The notes: generated by a model from the letters alone, not told the origin. 64,000 nucleotides of DNA from Coprococcus eutactus (GCF_025149915.1 NZ_CP102278.1:2745001-2809000); one strand, 5' to 3'. Shown: positions 47,795-57,202, counted from the first letter of the stretch. Program-made: numbers and translations.

Positions 47795-47913
47795 CCCTTG
47801 GAATTTATTTTTATGCTTTTTAGGACAACCTTAAGTTATATAAGTGTTTCAAAGCCATTTATCAGGCTATCATGGGATGTTCGCACACGAACCCATAATA
47901 GTGACAGTATACT

Positions 47914-47942
47914 ATACTATCAGCAAATGCAATATTTGTCAA
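47914..47942 (-). promoter_or_regulatory. rpoBC promoter
   Basis: TTGACA (47937-47942), 17 bases, TAGTAT (47914-47919) on the minus strand, about 120 bases upstream of rpoB and downstream of the rplL terminator. The rest of 47795-48086 has no gene. Confidence 0.78.
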
Positions 47943-48086
47943 CTAGTTTTTGGATTTTTTTGAATAAAAGAAAATATGTATCATTATCAGCTGATCACTT
48001 ATCATAATACATATTGAATCGTATCATATATCTATACCGAACGGCTCTCGGACAACATCAAGCCAACGGCATCAAATTTATTTATA

Positions 48087-48128
48087 GAAAAAACCGGTCT
48101 GACGGCACTCGGATGTACCGCCAGACCG
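48087..48128 (-). terminator. Terminator/attenuator after rplL
   Basis: CGGTCTGGCGG and CCGTCAGACCG pair on the minus strand (one G-T) and are followed by GTTTTTTC, 42 bases after the rplL stop. It probably sets the ratio of L7/L12 to RNA polymerase. Confidence 0.82.
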
Positions 48129-48169
48129 AATAATATCTTATTTACTAATATTACGATCAAGTAATCAAA

Positions 48170-48538
48170 TTACTTTAATGTAACCTTAGCTCCCTCAGCC
48201 TCAAGCTTTGTCTTAGCTTCCTCAGCCTCTTCCTTAGTAGCGTCCTCCTTGATTACCTTTGGAGCGCCATCAACTGCGTCCTTAGCTTCCTTAAGGCCTA
48301 AACCTGTAAGCTCACGAACAACCTTGATAACCTTAACCTTGTTAGGACCAACCTCTGTAAGCTCTACGTTGAATGAATCCTTCTCCTCAGCTGCTGCTGC
48401 ACCGTCAGCACCTGCTGCTGCAACTACAACGCCTGCTGCTGCTGATACGCCGAACTCCTCTTCGCAAGCCTTAACTAAGTCATTTAACTCTAATACTGAT
48501 AAACCTTTGATTACTTCAATAATTTCCTGAGTTGTCAT
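48170..48538 (-). CDS. rplL: 50S ribosomal protein L7/L12
   Basis: 122 residues from the ATG at 48538: [21 protein letters not shown], the Ala-rich hinge ([21 protein letters not shown]) and the conserved C-terminal [33 protein letters not shown] part. L7/L12 dimers bind L10 and recruit translation factors. A 189-base gap separates it from rplJ, longer than usual, and contains a GTATCC/GGATAC hairpin. Confidence 0.98.
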   Translation of the reverse strand: MTTQEIIEVIKGLSVLELNDLVKACEEEFGVSAAAGVVVAAAGADGAAAAEEKDSFNVELTEVGPNKVKVIKVVRELTGLGLKEAKDAVDGAPKVIKEDATKEEAEEAKTKLEAEGAKVTLK

Positions 48539-48727
48539 TATGTTTTCCTCCATATAATATAATTTGTTATTTTGTAATGTATCCACACACCATTCTCGTC
48601 TCATGCGGATACCCCTTGTCCATGATATAGACATTCAATTGTCCGATAAGCTTCTTCAGCGAAACTCTCACCAGACATTCCTTTAAGCACACATCCGCGT
48701 TTGAATATACGCTCAAGGTCATACTTC

Positions 48728-49216
48728 TTATGCTTCCTTCTGCTCTGCGATCTGCTTGATAACTCGAGCGAAGTTTGCGATAGGTGACTGGATACTTCCA
48801 AGGAACTTGGAAATAAGAACCTCTCTTGAAGGAATCTTTGCAATAACCTGGATTCCCTCTGCATCGTAGAATGTTCCTTCTACAACACCACCCTTAAGCT
48901 CAAGAGCTGGGGCATCCTTTGCGAAATCTGCAAGTACTCTTGCAGCTGCTGTAGCATCTTCCTTGCAGATTGCAAGACCAGTTGGTCCCTCTAAACAACC
49001 CTTAAGGCCTTCGAACTCTGTTCCCTCGATAGCAAAATTGACCATTGTGTTCTTGTATACCTTGTATACAACACCAGCTTCTCTTAAATTCTTACGGAGC
49101 TGTGTATCCTGCTCAACTGTAAGACCACGATAGTCTACAACTACTGCAGTAGCAGCGCCTTCAAGATTTGCCTTGATCTCTTCTACTATTGGCTTCTTTA
49201 ACTCTACCTTTGCCAT
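48728..49216 (-). CDS. rplJ: 50S ribosomal protein L10
   Basis: 162 residues from the ATG at 49216 (AAGGAGGCGC upstream): AKVELKKPIVEEIKANLEGA, AVVVDYRGLTVEQDTQLRKNLR, GPTGLAI and the C-terminal helix ARVIKQIAEQKEA that holds L7/L12 dimers. It binds its own leader RNA to repress the operon. rplK and rplA are not upstream here; a cell-wall amidase is. Confidence 0.98.
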   Translation of the reverse strand: MAKVELKKPIVEEIKANLEGAATAVVVDYRGLTVEQDTQLRKNLREAGVVYKVYKNTMVNFAIEGTEFEGLKGCLEGPTGLAICKEDATAAARVLADFAKDAPALELKGGVVEGTFYDAEGIQVIAKIPSREVLISKFLGSIQSPIANFARVIKQIAEQKEA

Positions 49217-49261
49217 AATGCGCCTCCTTATTTTACTAATGACTGCACATTCAAGATATAA

Positions 49262-49382
49262 AAAAACTCTCAAAGCCATAAGACTTGAGAGTATATTGTT
49301 AAATCAATTAACGATATCTTTCCTCGGTAGGTGATGTGATATCTTACGCCTTGCGGCACCTACTGTCTTCGGCAGTTCATCG
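49262..49382 (-). ncRNA. L10 (rplJ) leader with attenuator
   Basis: On the minus strand the leader reads CCGAAGACAGTAGGTGCCGC, then CACCTACCGAGGAAAGATAT, the conserved L10-binding kink-turn region of Rfam-type L10 leaders, followed by an intrinsic hairpin ACTCTCAAG...CTTTGAGAGT and TTTTTTTAT (49265-49290). Binding of the L10-L7/L12 complex would favour the terminator. Confidence 0.88.
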
Positions 49383-49388
49383 TTGCCT

Positions 49389-49417
49389 AATATAACACAC
49401 TACGATTACAGTGTCAA
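49389..49417 (-). promoter_or_regulatory. rplJL promoter
   Basis: TTGACA (49412-49417), 17 bases, TATATT (49389-49394) on the minus strand; the start would lie at about 49382, the 5' end of the L10 leader. Confidence 0.82.
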
Positions 49418-49447
49418 CTATATTTTAAATTATTTTCTTATTTTCTC

Positions 49448-49975
49448 CTATATCGTTTCCCCAACCGCATCCGCTATAGCCGATGCGATAGCCTCAAAAT
49501 TGTAATCATATAGGTAATTATCGTAGTCATTGTTTATAAATCCAGTTTCTACAAGCACCGCTGGCATCTGCGTTCTTCTAAGGACCGCCAGCCCTGGGCG
49601 CTCTTCTACATTTATGTTTCTAAAACCAAGTTTTTCAAGTTCATTGTTGATGTTCTGTGCTAGTTCGTATTTGATTCCGCTTTTGTCATACACCAGAGTC
49701 TGCACGCCGTTGTAGCCATTCGGCTCGGGAGAAGAATTCCTGTGAAGGGATATGAAATAATCCGCCCCTCTTTCATTTCCTATCTGCGCCTTTCTCGCGG
49801 GCGAATCGTACACATCCGTGGTTCTGGTATATTCCACGTCATAGCCTCGCCTTTCCAGTTCATCTCCGAGTGCAAGTGCAAGGTTGAGGTTGTCATTCTT
49901 CTCAAGGCGTCCCTCGTAGGATGCCCCGTTGTCATAACCGCCATGTCCGGCATCTATCATTATCTTTGCAGCCAT
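49448..49975 (-). CDS. N-acetylmuramoyl-L-alanine amidase (Amidase_3)
   Basis: 175 residues. IMIDAGHGGYDNGA (zinc His), DNLNLALALGDELERRGYDVEYTR, SLHRNSSPEPNG (zinc His) and AVLVETGFINN with the catalytic Glu are all present. It cleaves the stem peptide from muramic acid in peptidoglycan. There is no signal peptide or cell-wall-binding domain, so export or action is unclear; it may act after lysis or in spores. The GH25 gene upstream may be in the same transcript. Confidence 0.92.
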   Translation of the reverse strand: MAAKIMIDAGHGGYDNGASYEGRLEKNDNLNLALALGDELERRGYDVEYTRTTDVYDSPARKAQIGNERGADYFISLHRNSSPEPNGYNGVQTLVYDKSGIKYELAQNINNELEKLGFRNINVEERPGLAVLRRTQMPAVLVETGFINNDYDNYLYDYNFEAIASAIADAVGETI

Positions 49976-50038
49976 AATATATAACCTGTTTTTTCTATAT
50001 ATTATGTCAGTTTCACATTTTCAAGAACTCCTATATAA

Positions 50039-51115
50039 TTAATTCTTAAACCAGAGATTCAGATCAACATCACCGTACACGCCGTCAACACTTCCGGATT
50101 CTGTGTACTGCCATCCCGTATATTTATATGGAAAGTTTGGGACATTTGCATAGTGGGCAAGCCACAGCTCGTAGTCGCCAAGTCTGTCCATGTCAAGGCA
50201 CTGGGCAAACATATTTCTGCTGGCATATATCATAGGCGTGTATCCTGCCGCCTTGATCGTCTCACAAAAGCCTACCACACCGTCTGTTCTCTCATCAACA
50301 GAGGCATTGTCGCCCCTCGCCTCGTTATCGCCTATAAGCTCTGAGTCAATAACTATAGGATATGTGACCTTCATCTTGCCGATCTGCTTCAGAACAAACT
50401 TTGCTTCCTCCACACCCTCATCATATGTTATTGCCTGTGTAAAGAAATACAATCCGGTCGGGACCTTATGTTTTATGACAGCTGCCTTGTTGTCCTCAAA
50501 GCTTGAATCAAGCATGAGTCCACCCTCTGTGTAACCTCGATATCCAACCCGGAGCATAACAAAGTCTATATCCTTGTTCGCCGACAATGTTTCCCAGTCT
50601 ATATCTCCCTGAAACGTTGACAGATCCACACCCACAAGGGTTTCGTCTATATTATCATCACTGTAGTGCATATACCCGTCATCTCCAGTGTAGAACCGTT
50701 CTGTATCTAGATTGTTTCTGGCAACCTTGTCACTTATCTTATAGAGCAGCGCATCCGGTCCTAGATCACCGACATTGATATACGCTGTCGGTATATAATT
50801 CCAGTAATTGTCATATATGCTGCTGGTTATCTCGGTGTCCTCTATCGTGTACCCAGCTTCATAGCTGAGCCCCGGTGAAGCCTTCGAACTTGTAAACCCC
50901 CACACCCGACCTATCACTGTACCTATTATAAGTCCTATTATCAGACATATCGTGCCAACAAGTATGCACCAGTTTCTGGTAAACTTTTTCACCTGAATCG
51001 TATCCATAACTATATCATCTCTTTCTTCTGTTGTGTCTAGCTGTATAATCCTTCTGCCTGTTGCTGTTATTTGCCATCTGTTTGTTATATATTTTTTGTT
51101 ATCTGTTTCCGCCAT
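50039..51115 (-). CDS. Membrane-anchored GH25 lysozyme
   Basis: 358 residues. A cytoplasmic N-terminus, one membrane helix (NWCILVGTICLIIGLIIGTVI) and an exported GH25 domain: VGVDLSTFQGDIDWETL, FVMLRVGYRGYTEGG, GLYFFTQA, PIVIDSE and YELWLAHYA, with the DxE-type catalytic acids. It cuts the MurNAc-GlcNAc bond. The start at 51115 has a weak site; ATG at 51004 would give a shorter tail. It is a cell-wall remodelling pair with the amidase downstream. Confidence 0.88.
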   Translation of the reverse strand: MAETDNKKYITNRWQITATGRRIIQLDTTEERDDIVMDTIQVKKFTRNWCILVGTICLIIGLIIGTVIGRVWGFTSSKASPGLSYEAGYTIEDTEITSSIYDNYWNYIPTAYINVGDLGPDALLYKISDKVARNNLDTERFYTGDDGYMHYSDDNIDETLVGVDLSTFQGDIDWETLSANKDIDFVMLRVGYRGYTEGGLMLDSSFEDNKAAVIKHKVPTGLYFFTQAITYDEGVEEAKFVLKQIGKMKVTYPIVIDSELIGDNEARGDNASVDERTDGVVGFCETIKAAGYTPMIYASRNMFAQCLDMDRLGDYELWLAHYANVPNFPYKYTGWQYTESGSVDGVYGDVDLNLWFKN

Positions 51116-51217
51116 CCGCTTCTTCTGATCAGCTTACCGCGTTTTCTATTTTACCAGCCCACTCCCGATATGTCGTCTTAATTTTCCTGACATATGGTGT
51201 GAATACAAACATAAATA

Positions 51218-52960
51218 TCAGACAAGGAAATGTTCTGTTCCAAGACGCAGGTGTATGATCTTGTCATATTTCTTCTTGATCGAATGTCTGAACTTCGCGC
51301 ACTCCTTAGGTGAAAGCATTCTCTCCAGGTCACCACCCCTGAATATTGTCTCGTCACAGAGTATCTTATATTTTACATTCCAATCATACATAAGACTTGT
51401 ACAGTTATCTATGCTGAATCTAAGCATACTACCCTTATTTCTTCCCATGAACACATTTATATTCCACATCCGCTTAGCCACAGAATTCTTCGCGTCGAAC
51501 ACAACCTCCGCGCCCGGAAACTTTCGCCACACAGCATTAAGAAATCCCTTCAGTCTCTCACGGTCAAAATACTTTGTCATATCGTATAAAACAAATAGTA
51601 TCGCCGTGTCACGTGGCTTTGTTATCTGCTCAAGCCATCTATAATCAAGTATATTCTCACCTATGTTCACCTCTCTGTCTCGGGTGTCCATGTATTTTCT
51701 GCGCAGATCTATCCTCTCAGGCAAATCCACGTTGTACCACTTTATACGACCGTTATCCACCCTGCCAAACATCGTGTCAAGCTCGGCTCCAACATTTACG
51801 ATTATGCCATCGGCATATCTGTTGATGAAGTTTCCTACCCTGTCATCCATTGCCACCAGCCTCTCCATGATAACTGTTCTGTCATAGAATGTATACTGGG
51901 AATTTCTGTTCTTATGTTCTATTCCTATCTTGTCCGCCAGTCTGATAGATTCTGAATCCTCATAGAGTTTCGGGTATCTCTCCGCCATCATGGCGCGACA
52001 CCATATATCATTCTCTATATCTGCCGGCACAAAATCCGAATCTCCCTTGATACTCGCCACTATCTTTTTTATTACGGTTTTGCATTCAGGAATATATGGG
52101 TGGTCAAAATAATCATGCACCACAGAATAATACTGGTAAAAGTTGACCTTTGTGCTTGTTCTCTTTATCTTGTCGTACAGTCTCCTCGCATAACAGTTGA
52201 GCATGTCACCATCGCTCGTGAATATATCTATCTCATCGCATATGTCTGTCAGATCTGAGTACACAGGACTGGTAACATCCACTTTTCCCTCCGAGTCCTT
52301 TACCCAGTACTGTCTGAGAAAGCTTCTGATCTCCGGAGTGTAATAGTAGCCGTACACGAACTTCCGCCTGTCTCCCATCTCCTGTTCCAGCTCACGGTCT
52401 TCAAACTCAGTGTCGAGAACTGGAGAGCACAATATCAGTTTGTCTGGTCTTCTGATTCCCGTCTTCCAAAGCTGTATCGCGACCGACAGTGCAAGGCATG
52501 CCCCCGACGAATCTCCAATCAGGACTATCCTGTTCGCATCTTCCTTCTCACAGAGTTTCTCATAGGCTCCCGCCAGCATATCAACAGCCTCCGCCGCCGA
52601 ATGATCTGGGGCAATTGGATATACCGGCACGACCGCTCCATATCCTGTACTCTCCACGGTATCCAGCACAAACCTCCACTCATTTCGACTCATCTGAGAT
52701 ACGAAACCACCTCCGTGAAGGAACATGAAGTACTCTTTCACTGAAGCATTCTTTGGTGTTACATAGAAACACATGCCTCCCTTTTCAAACACCGAACGAA
52801 TATTTATCTTGTTTTCATTGTAAACAGGGGGATTATAATCCTGCTTCTTCTGCCGTTTCACCGCCAACTTATATATATCTGAAGCTTTCATTCTCATATC
52901 ATCAAGCATTATATGCCCCAGTTTTTCAAATGCCATGTTCAAATAATTCTGACTTCCCAT
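51218..52960 (-). CDS. HSL-type esterase fused to an LCM-like methyltransferase
   Basis: 580 residues. Residues ~75-310 form an alpha/beta hydrolase of the hormone-sensitive-lipase family: oxyanion hole FLHGGGF, nucleophile LIGDSSGACLA, acidic FTSDGDML and His in VVHDYFDHP. Residues ~330-580 resemble leucine-carboxyl-methyltransferase/polyketide O-methyltransferases: ARVMMAERYPKLY-like start, VNVGAELDTMFGRV (SAM binding) and WYNVDLPERIDLR. The joined pair suggests ester hydrolysis and methyl transfer on one substrate, but no pathway genes are near. The GAGGTGAGT-like site before 52960 is weak. Confidence 0.78.
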   Translation of the reverse strand: MGSQNYLNMAFEKLGHIMLDDMRMKASDIYKLAVKRQKKQDYNPPVYNENKINIRSVFEKGGMCFYVTPKNASVKEYFMFLHGGGFVSQMSRNEWRFVLDTVESTGYGAVVPVYPIAPDHSAAEAVDMLAGAYEKLCEKEDANRIVLIGDSSGACLALSVAIQLWKTGIRRPDKLILCSPVLDTEFEDRELEQEMGDRRKFVYGYYYTPEIRSFLRQYWVKDSEGKVDVTSPVYSDLTDICDEIDIFTSDGDMLNCYARRLYDKIKRTSTKVNFYQYYSVVHDYFDHPYIPECKTVIKKIVASIKGDSDFVPADIENDIWCRAMMAERYPKLYEDSESIRLADKIGIEHKNRNSQYTFYDRTVIMERLVAMDDRVGNFINRYADGIIVNVGAELDTMFGRVDNGRIKWYNVDLPERIDLRRKYMDTRDREVNIGENILDYRWLEQITKPRDTAILFVLYDMTKYFDRERLKGFLNAVWRKFPGAEVVFDAKNSVAKRMWNINVFMGRNKGSMLRFSIDNCTSLMYDWNVKYKILCDETIFRGGDLERMLSPKECAKFRHSIKKKYDKIIHLRLGTEHFLV

Positions 52961-53188
52961 TACTCACCTTTCCCGTCAAACGCCTATCCATCTCATGCAA
53001 TTATTTTTGCACATGTACCACATTTAATCAAGAAATGATTTCATTTCCTGTTGCAATCTCGCCAATTTATGATATTATAATTGCGACAAGCATGGGCAGC
53101 TTCGATTTGTTTCGTGGTGCTAATGCTTGTTTCGTTGTAGACTGACCAGACTGCCAATCCATCGGTGGCAGTAGAAAGGCAAAAGCTT

Positions 53189-53575
53189 ATGAATATCACA
53201 ATGTTAAAGAGCAAAATTCACAGAGCTGTCGTAACCCAGGCCGAACTTAACTACGTAGGAAGCATAACTGTCGATTCAGAACTTCTGAAGGCGGCCGGAA
53301 TCCTTGAGTACGAGCTTGTACAGATAGTGGATATAGAGAACGGCAACCGTTTCGAGACATACACCATCGCTGGTGAACCAGGATCTGGTGTCATGTGTCT
53401 GAACGGAGCAGCAGCCCGTCAGGTTCAGGTAGGAGATCACATAATCCTTATGTGTTACGCTTCCATGACTCCCGATGAGGCAAATGAGCATACACCTAAG
53501 GTCGTATTTGTAAATGACGACAATACCATATCAAGGATAACCGATTACGAAAAGCACGGTGAACTGTTCAGCTAA
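53189..53575 (+). CDS. panD: Aspartate 1-decarboxylase
   Basis: 128 residues from the ATG at 53189 (AAAGG upstream): [27 protein letters not shown] with the self-cleavage site between Gly and Ser that makes the pyruvoyl group, and [20 protein letters not shown]. It makes beta-alanine for pantothenate and CoA. panB/panC are not adjacent. A strong shared terminator follows. Confidence 0.95.
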   Translation: MNITMLKSKIHRAVVTQAELNYVGSITVDSELLKAAGILEYELVQIVDIENGNRFETYTIAGEPGSGVMCLNGAAARQVQVGDHIILMCYASMTPDEANEHTPKVVFVNDDNTISRITDYEKHGELFS

Positions 53576-53616
53576 ATGTCAAGTGATACCGGTGCAACTC
53601 AATATATAACGCCAAG

Positions 53617-53669
53617 CAGCGGCAGCCCATATACATGTTTACAGTATGTATGGGCTGCCGCTGTTTTTT
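53617..53669. terminator. Bidirectional terminator between panD and the HAD gene
   Basis: CAGCGGCAGCCCATA (53617-53631) pairs with TATGGGCTGCCGCTG and is followed by TTTTTT on the plus strand. The two genes converge here. Confidence 0.88.
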
Positions 53670-53676
53670 AACGGAC

Positions 53677-54417
53677 TTATTCTTCTCCGAGCAGGTACTC
53701 ACACAGCTTTGCCATATCCGGCTCATCCAGCATTATGTCCGACTTTATATATCTCTGGTCATCATCCACAGGTGACAGTTTTGAGTGGATATAACATGTA
53801 TGAAGTCTCGCCTGCCTTGCCGCCATGATATCACACACCGCATCATTACCAACCATTATAGAACGGTTTGGATTGATGTGATTTCTGTCCAACATCTGCT
53901 GATAAAATACCGCATCCGGTTTCATGGCACCAAAATCCGATGACAATGATATGTCTGTGAAATATTCCTCTATTCCAAGTTTCTGTATCTCCGGCAGTGT
54001 GTATACCCTCTGTGCATTTGAAAGCACATAAAGTTTCTTTCCAGAATTCTTCAGTCTGCCAAGCATCTCTTTCACACCATCATACAACTTTATATATTCA
54101 GTGGATGTCTTCCTGAACTCCTGTGCAGCCTTCACCGTGAGTTCAGCGCAGTCATCTGCATCCTGATCTTTCTTTCGCGTGAGCTGTTCGAACACATCCA
54201 GTATCTGTATCTCCGGGAATTTGAATTTCTTCTTTGCCATCGCCTGTTCAGCGCGTCTCACTTGTCTCTTATACTTTGACCTGAGTCCCGCAGGATTGTA
54301 TTTCACGCCGTGCTCCGCATAGAATTCACACATATGCTTCCACACTGCTATATCTTCCTCGTCAGTGTGTATATCTATGAGAGTTCCATATAAATCGAAT
54401 ATTATATTGTCGTACAT
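53677..54417 (-). CDS. HAD-superfamily hydrolase (YjjG-like)
   Basis: 246 residues. Motif I DLYGTLID has the nucleophile Asp, motif II LSNA, motif III K in FGAMKPDA and motif IV MVGNDAVCD. The helical cap lies at about 20-95. Such enzymes dephosphorylate nucleotides or sugar phosphates; the substrate is not readable. Note DLYGT in place of the usual DxDxT: the second Asp is Tyr, which occurs in some phosphatases of this family. Confidence 0.85.
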   Translation of the reverse strand: MYDNIIFDLYGTLIDIHTDEEDIAVWKHMCEFYAEHGVKYNPAGLRSKYKRQVRRAEQAMAKKKFKFPEIQILDVFEQLTRKKDQDADDCAELTVKAAQEFRKTSTEYIKLYDGVKEMLGRLKNSGKKLYVLSNAQRVYTLPEIQKLGIEEYFTDISLSSDFGAMKPDAVFYQQMLDRNHINPNRSIMVGNDAVCDIMAARQARLHTCYIHSKLSPVDDDQRYIKSDIMLDEPDMAKLCEYLLGEE

Positions 54418-54505
54418 CCTGTTCCTCCTAGCAAATAATAATCCATAAATTTTCTATCTATTTCTTATCTTTTTCTTATCTTTTTTCCTATCTATACTTT
54501 CTATT

Positions 54506-55330
54506 TTATATTCCCTCTCTGTAGCCGGCTCTGATCCCGCCTATATATTTGGCTCTGGTTCTCGCCATGACCACATGGGCTCCGCCGACCATGCTGTGCT
54601 CTGATCTCACCGGCACAGCAACCGGTGCAAGGTGCATTCCTATCAAAGTATCTCCTATATCTATTCCCGCCTGTGCCTGAATATATTCTATTGCAACAGG
54701 CTCCTTCATCTCCGCATAAGCCGCAGTGGCAAATGAACCTCCAGCCTTAAGCTGCGGAACAACGTTAACTATAGGTATCCTGTTCTCCTTTGCGTACGCC
54801 TTCTCCACTATAATAGCTCTATTCAAATGCTCACAGCACTGGGCTGCCATATATATTCCTGTTCCCGAAAGTTCATCTAATATTGCACTGGCTATGCATT
54901 TGCCTATATCCTCACTGGAAAATGAGCCTATTCTCATATTTGCAACCTCGCTGGAGGAACATCCTATGACAAGTGCATCCCCTGGTTCAAGATTAGCAAC
55001 CTCAAGAAGATCTCTCACGGCACCACGCACCTCCTGGTCTATCTCCGCCAGATGTCCAAACTGTTCCGTAGCTACGCCCTGTCCCTTCGGTCTGAGACCA
55101 CCCTGGAATTCAGTCTCACCTGATGTCACCGTCATACTCTCAGCATCCGATACTACAGCCTCTCCGTCGCCCGTCACATTGACATACTCGTCCTTGTCTA
55201 TGGACACTGGGACTCCGGTCTTCCCGAGCACAGTCACACCGCCATACCATGTGCTGTCCACCTCAAGAATATCCCCTACATTATACTCCATTGAATACTC
55301 ATCCTTTTTCTGTATGATCTTTACCTTCAT
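54506..55330 (-). CDS. TIGR01440/UPF0340 protein with extra N-terminal domain
   Basis: 274 residues. Residues ~85-274 follow the UPF0340/YwlG family: RGAVRDLLEVANLEPGDALVIGCSSSEV, GIYMAAQCCEHLNRA, PIVNVVPQLKAGGSFATAAY and MVGGAHVVMARTRAKYIGG. The first ~80 residues (VKIIQKKDEYSMEYNVGDIL, GGVTVLGKTGVPVSIDKDEY) are an added small beta domain. Related YwlG genes sit near glyA/upp in Bacillus; the function is unknown. Confidence 0.8.
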   Translation of the reverse strand: MKVKIIQKKDEYSMEYNVGDILEVDSTWYGGVTVLGKTGVPVSIDKDEYVNVTGDGEAVVSDAESMTVTSGETEFQGGLRPKGQGVATEQFGHLAEIDQEVRGAVRDLLEVANLEPGDALVIGCSSSEVANMRIGSFSSEDIGKCIASAILDELSGTGIYMAAQCCEHLNRAIIVEKAYAKENRIPIVNVVPQLKAGGSFATAAYAEMKEPVAIEYIQAQAGIDIGDTLIGMHLAPVAVPVRSEHSMVGGAHVVMARTRAKYIGGIRAGYREGI

Positions 55331-55359
55331 GATCTCTGCCTCTTTTCTATTCTAAGTCT

Positions 55360-55890
55360 CTATATACGTTTTATTATTTTATATAGAAGAGATCCATACA
55401 TTACTATCATGACCTCCTCATATTCCTGTTTTGTCACATACTCTCCATAGGTGAGCATCTCATATGTCACCCCCGCCTCTCTGACCTGATAATCAAGCAG
55501 ATCCAGACCATTTCTATTGTAAAATGCCTTTCTTCGGCATCTCTGTTCATAGTTTGGAGCATCTTTATCCAGCGGCTCTATATTTAGAAATATCTTCGTA
55601 TCTCCATACTTTTCATGCACACACCTTAATATCTCTGAGCCATATCCGCCATCCCTGGCATCCTCGGCTATCGCAAGAAACATCAGTGTCTTCACGCTGT
55701 CATTTCCTATCACATAGGTCAGTCCGACAAATCTGTCACCATCCAGCACCGCAGAAAATTCTGCCTTACCCTGATGGCACCTTCTAGTCAGCATCCACAT
55801 AGGAGGTCTCTCCTCCCTCGGAAACGCCGTCACAAACAGCTGTCTGACCTGTTTCCTGTATTTATTTGCATTTACAAATTCCAATTGCAT
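55360..55890 (-). CDS. GNAT-family acetyltransferase
   Basis: 176 residues. The GNAT core covers VRQLFVTAFPREERPP, FVGLTYVI, KTLMFLAIAEDARDGGYGSEILR with the acetyl-CoA loop, and FYNRNGLDLLDY. The substrate is unknown. It sits between the UPF0340 gene and the DUF4097 gene, with a gap of only two bases before the latter's stop, so it probably shares a transcript with it. Confidence 0.85.
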   Translation of the reverse strand: MQLEFVNANKYRKQVRQLFVTAFPREERPPMWMLTRRCHQGKAEFSAVLDGDRFVGLTYVIGNDSVKTLMFLAIAEDARDGGYGSEILRCVHEKYGDTKIFLNIEPLDKDAPNYEQRCRRKAFYNRNGLDLLDYQVREAGVTYEMLTYGEYVTKQEYEEVMIVMYGSLLYKIIKRI

Positions 55891-55892
55891 TT

Positions 55893-56828
55893 CTATCCCT
55901 CTACATATTTTATCGTAACATCTCCGGAATCAGTTGTAACCACACAGCATCCATTATATTTCTCCACAATTTCCGGAATGTCTATATCTCCACTCCGACT
56001 GTCTATAGTTATCTGCTTTGGTGATAAAAACGTTGCATGTATATCACCCTTGACTGAATCAAACACAAATGTCGGGCTGTCACAGCCCTCCACAAGTATG
56101 TCACCTTTCTTTGATTTGTAGGCCGATGTGCTGTTTGCAAGCAGATTGTAGCCTTCAAACTTTCCATCACCAACGCTGAACCTGATGTTGTCTGCCACAA
56201 CGTTGACAACCGACAAATTACCGCTCTTCCCTTCATAATACAGATTTCTCACATTGATCGTAGCCAAGCTCACATCGCCCGATTCGCTCGCAAGCTGAAC
56301 AGTGTCCGCAGTGATATTTACAAGATACATGCTGCCGCTCTTTTCCGTGACATCAAGCGTATTGCACCTTATCGACTGACTCGCTGATATCTGTCCTGAC
56401 TCTGACACCAGTTCTATTTTATCGTACTGTCTTGCAGGGATCTCAATAGTTACATAGGGATCCTCACCAAATCCAATATCTGAGCCAAAGGTTCTGTCAT
56501 CCTCACATGTAATCACAAGCGTATTATCCTCCACATAGATCGAATGGATCACCTCATCTGAATCATAATAATGCACATGGCACTTGCCATCCGCTGAGGA
56601 CTGAAGATCCACAGCCATATCCTTCGCTGCCTGTATACTAACATTGTCAAACAGATCTTTGATGTTCACAGTCTTTTCCTCATATGAACTCTTGGCACCA
56701 GCCTTCTTCTCTTCTTTTATCTCTCTGCCCGCCTTGTAGCCCAGAACCGCCGATGTGACAGTTATTCCAAGGATCGCACATACAGCAAGCGCTATTATCG
56801 CCCGCATTAACCATTTGGCTGCTCTCAA
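55893..56828 (-). CDS. DUF4097-family membrane-anchored beta-repeat protein
   Basis: 311 residues. One N-terminal membrane helix (MRAIIALAVCAILGITVTSAV) precedes an exported domain of repeated short beta strands: SESGQISASQSIRCNTLDVT, TEKSGSMYLVNI, ASESGDVSLATI, YEGKSGNLSVVN and KKGDILVEG, each with the SG-x-hydrophobic turns of DUF4097/adhesin-like beta-helices. Often found near envelope-stress genes; function unknown. GGTAAG-type site upstream of the start. Confidence 0.82.
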   Translation of the reverse strand: MRAAKWLMRAIIALAVCAILGITVTSAVLGYKAGREIKEEKKAGAKSSYEEKTVNIKDLFDNVSIQAAKDMAVDLQSSADGKCHVHYYDSDEVIHSIYVEDNTLVITCEDDRTFGSDIGFGEDPYVTIEIPARQYDKIELVSESGQISASQSIRCNTLDVTEKSGSMYLVNITADTVQLASESGDVSLATINVRNLYYEGKSGNLSVVNVVADNIRFSVGDGKFEGYNLLANSTSAYKSKKGDILVEGCDSPTFVFDSVKGDIHATFLSPKQITIDSRSGDIDIPEIVEKYNGCCVVTTDSGDVTIKYVEG

Positions 56829-56960
56829 TATACTTACCTCCCTGTTCCTCCACCCATTATATATACAAACCGGGTGTAATGCAAATCATCCGGTATAGCA
56901 ACCACAAATACCTCTTGCGGATACGGTCTTGAAAAGTATTCTTTATCGCATAAAAATTCC

Positions 56961-56990
56961 CCGGATCACAGTTTTTATTCTATGATCCGG
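56961..56990 (-). terminator. Terminator near the Fn3 remnant
   Basis: CCGGATCA and TGATCCGG pair across 14 bases and are followed on the minus strand by GGAATTTTTATG. It would end transcripts coming from 57029 onward. Confidence 0.6.
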
Positions 56991-57028
56991 AGAGATATTC
57001 CGCTAAACTATGATATTTAACTGTTTCA

Positions 57029-57202
57029 CTATTTGCTGACCGCAACACTCTTTGGAGTACTCCATGCGGAATAGTAAGTTTTCTTACCTACAGTCTTGTA
57101 GCTTCTAACGCTCACATAGTATCTCTTGCCCTTTGTGAGACCTGTGATATTCTTCGCAACGCCCTTGCTGCCTGCCATCTTTATAACTTTTGCTCTGGAC
57201 AT
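57029..57202 (-). pseudogene. Fibronectin type III domain remnant
   Basis: The frame reads SRAKVIKMAGSKGVAKNITG, LTKGKRYYVSVRSYKTVGKK and TYYSAWSTPKSVAVSK, the C-terminal two-thirds of an Fn3 domain as used in Clostridial surface proteins (and in the 60887 gene). The upstream sequence is non-coding, so only the end of a gene survives. An ATG at 57202 exists but lacks a ribosome-binding site. The terminator downstream is still intact. Confidence 0.65.
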
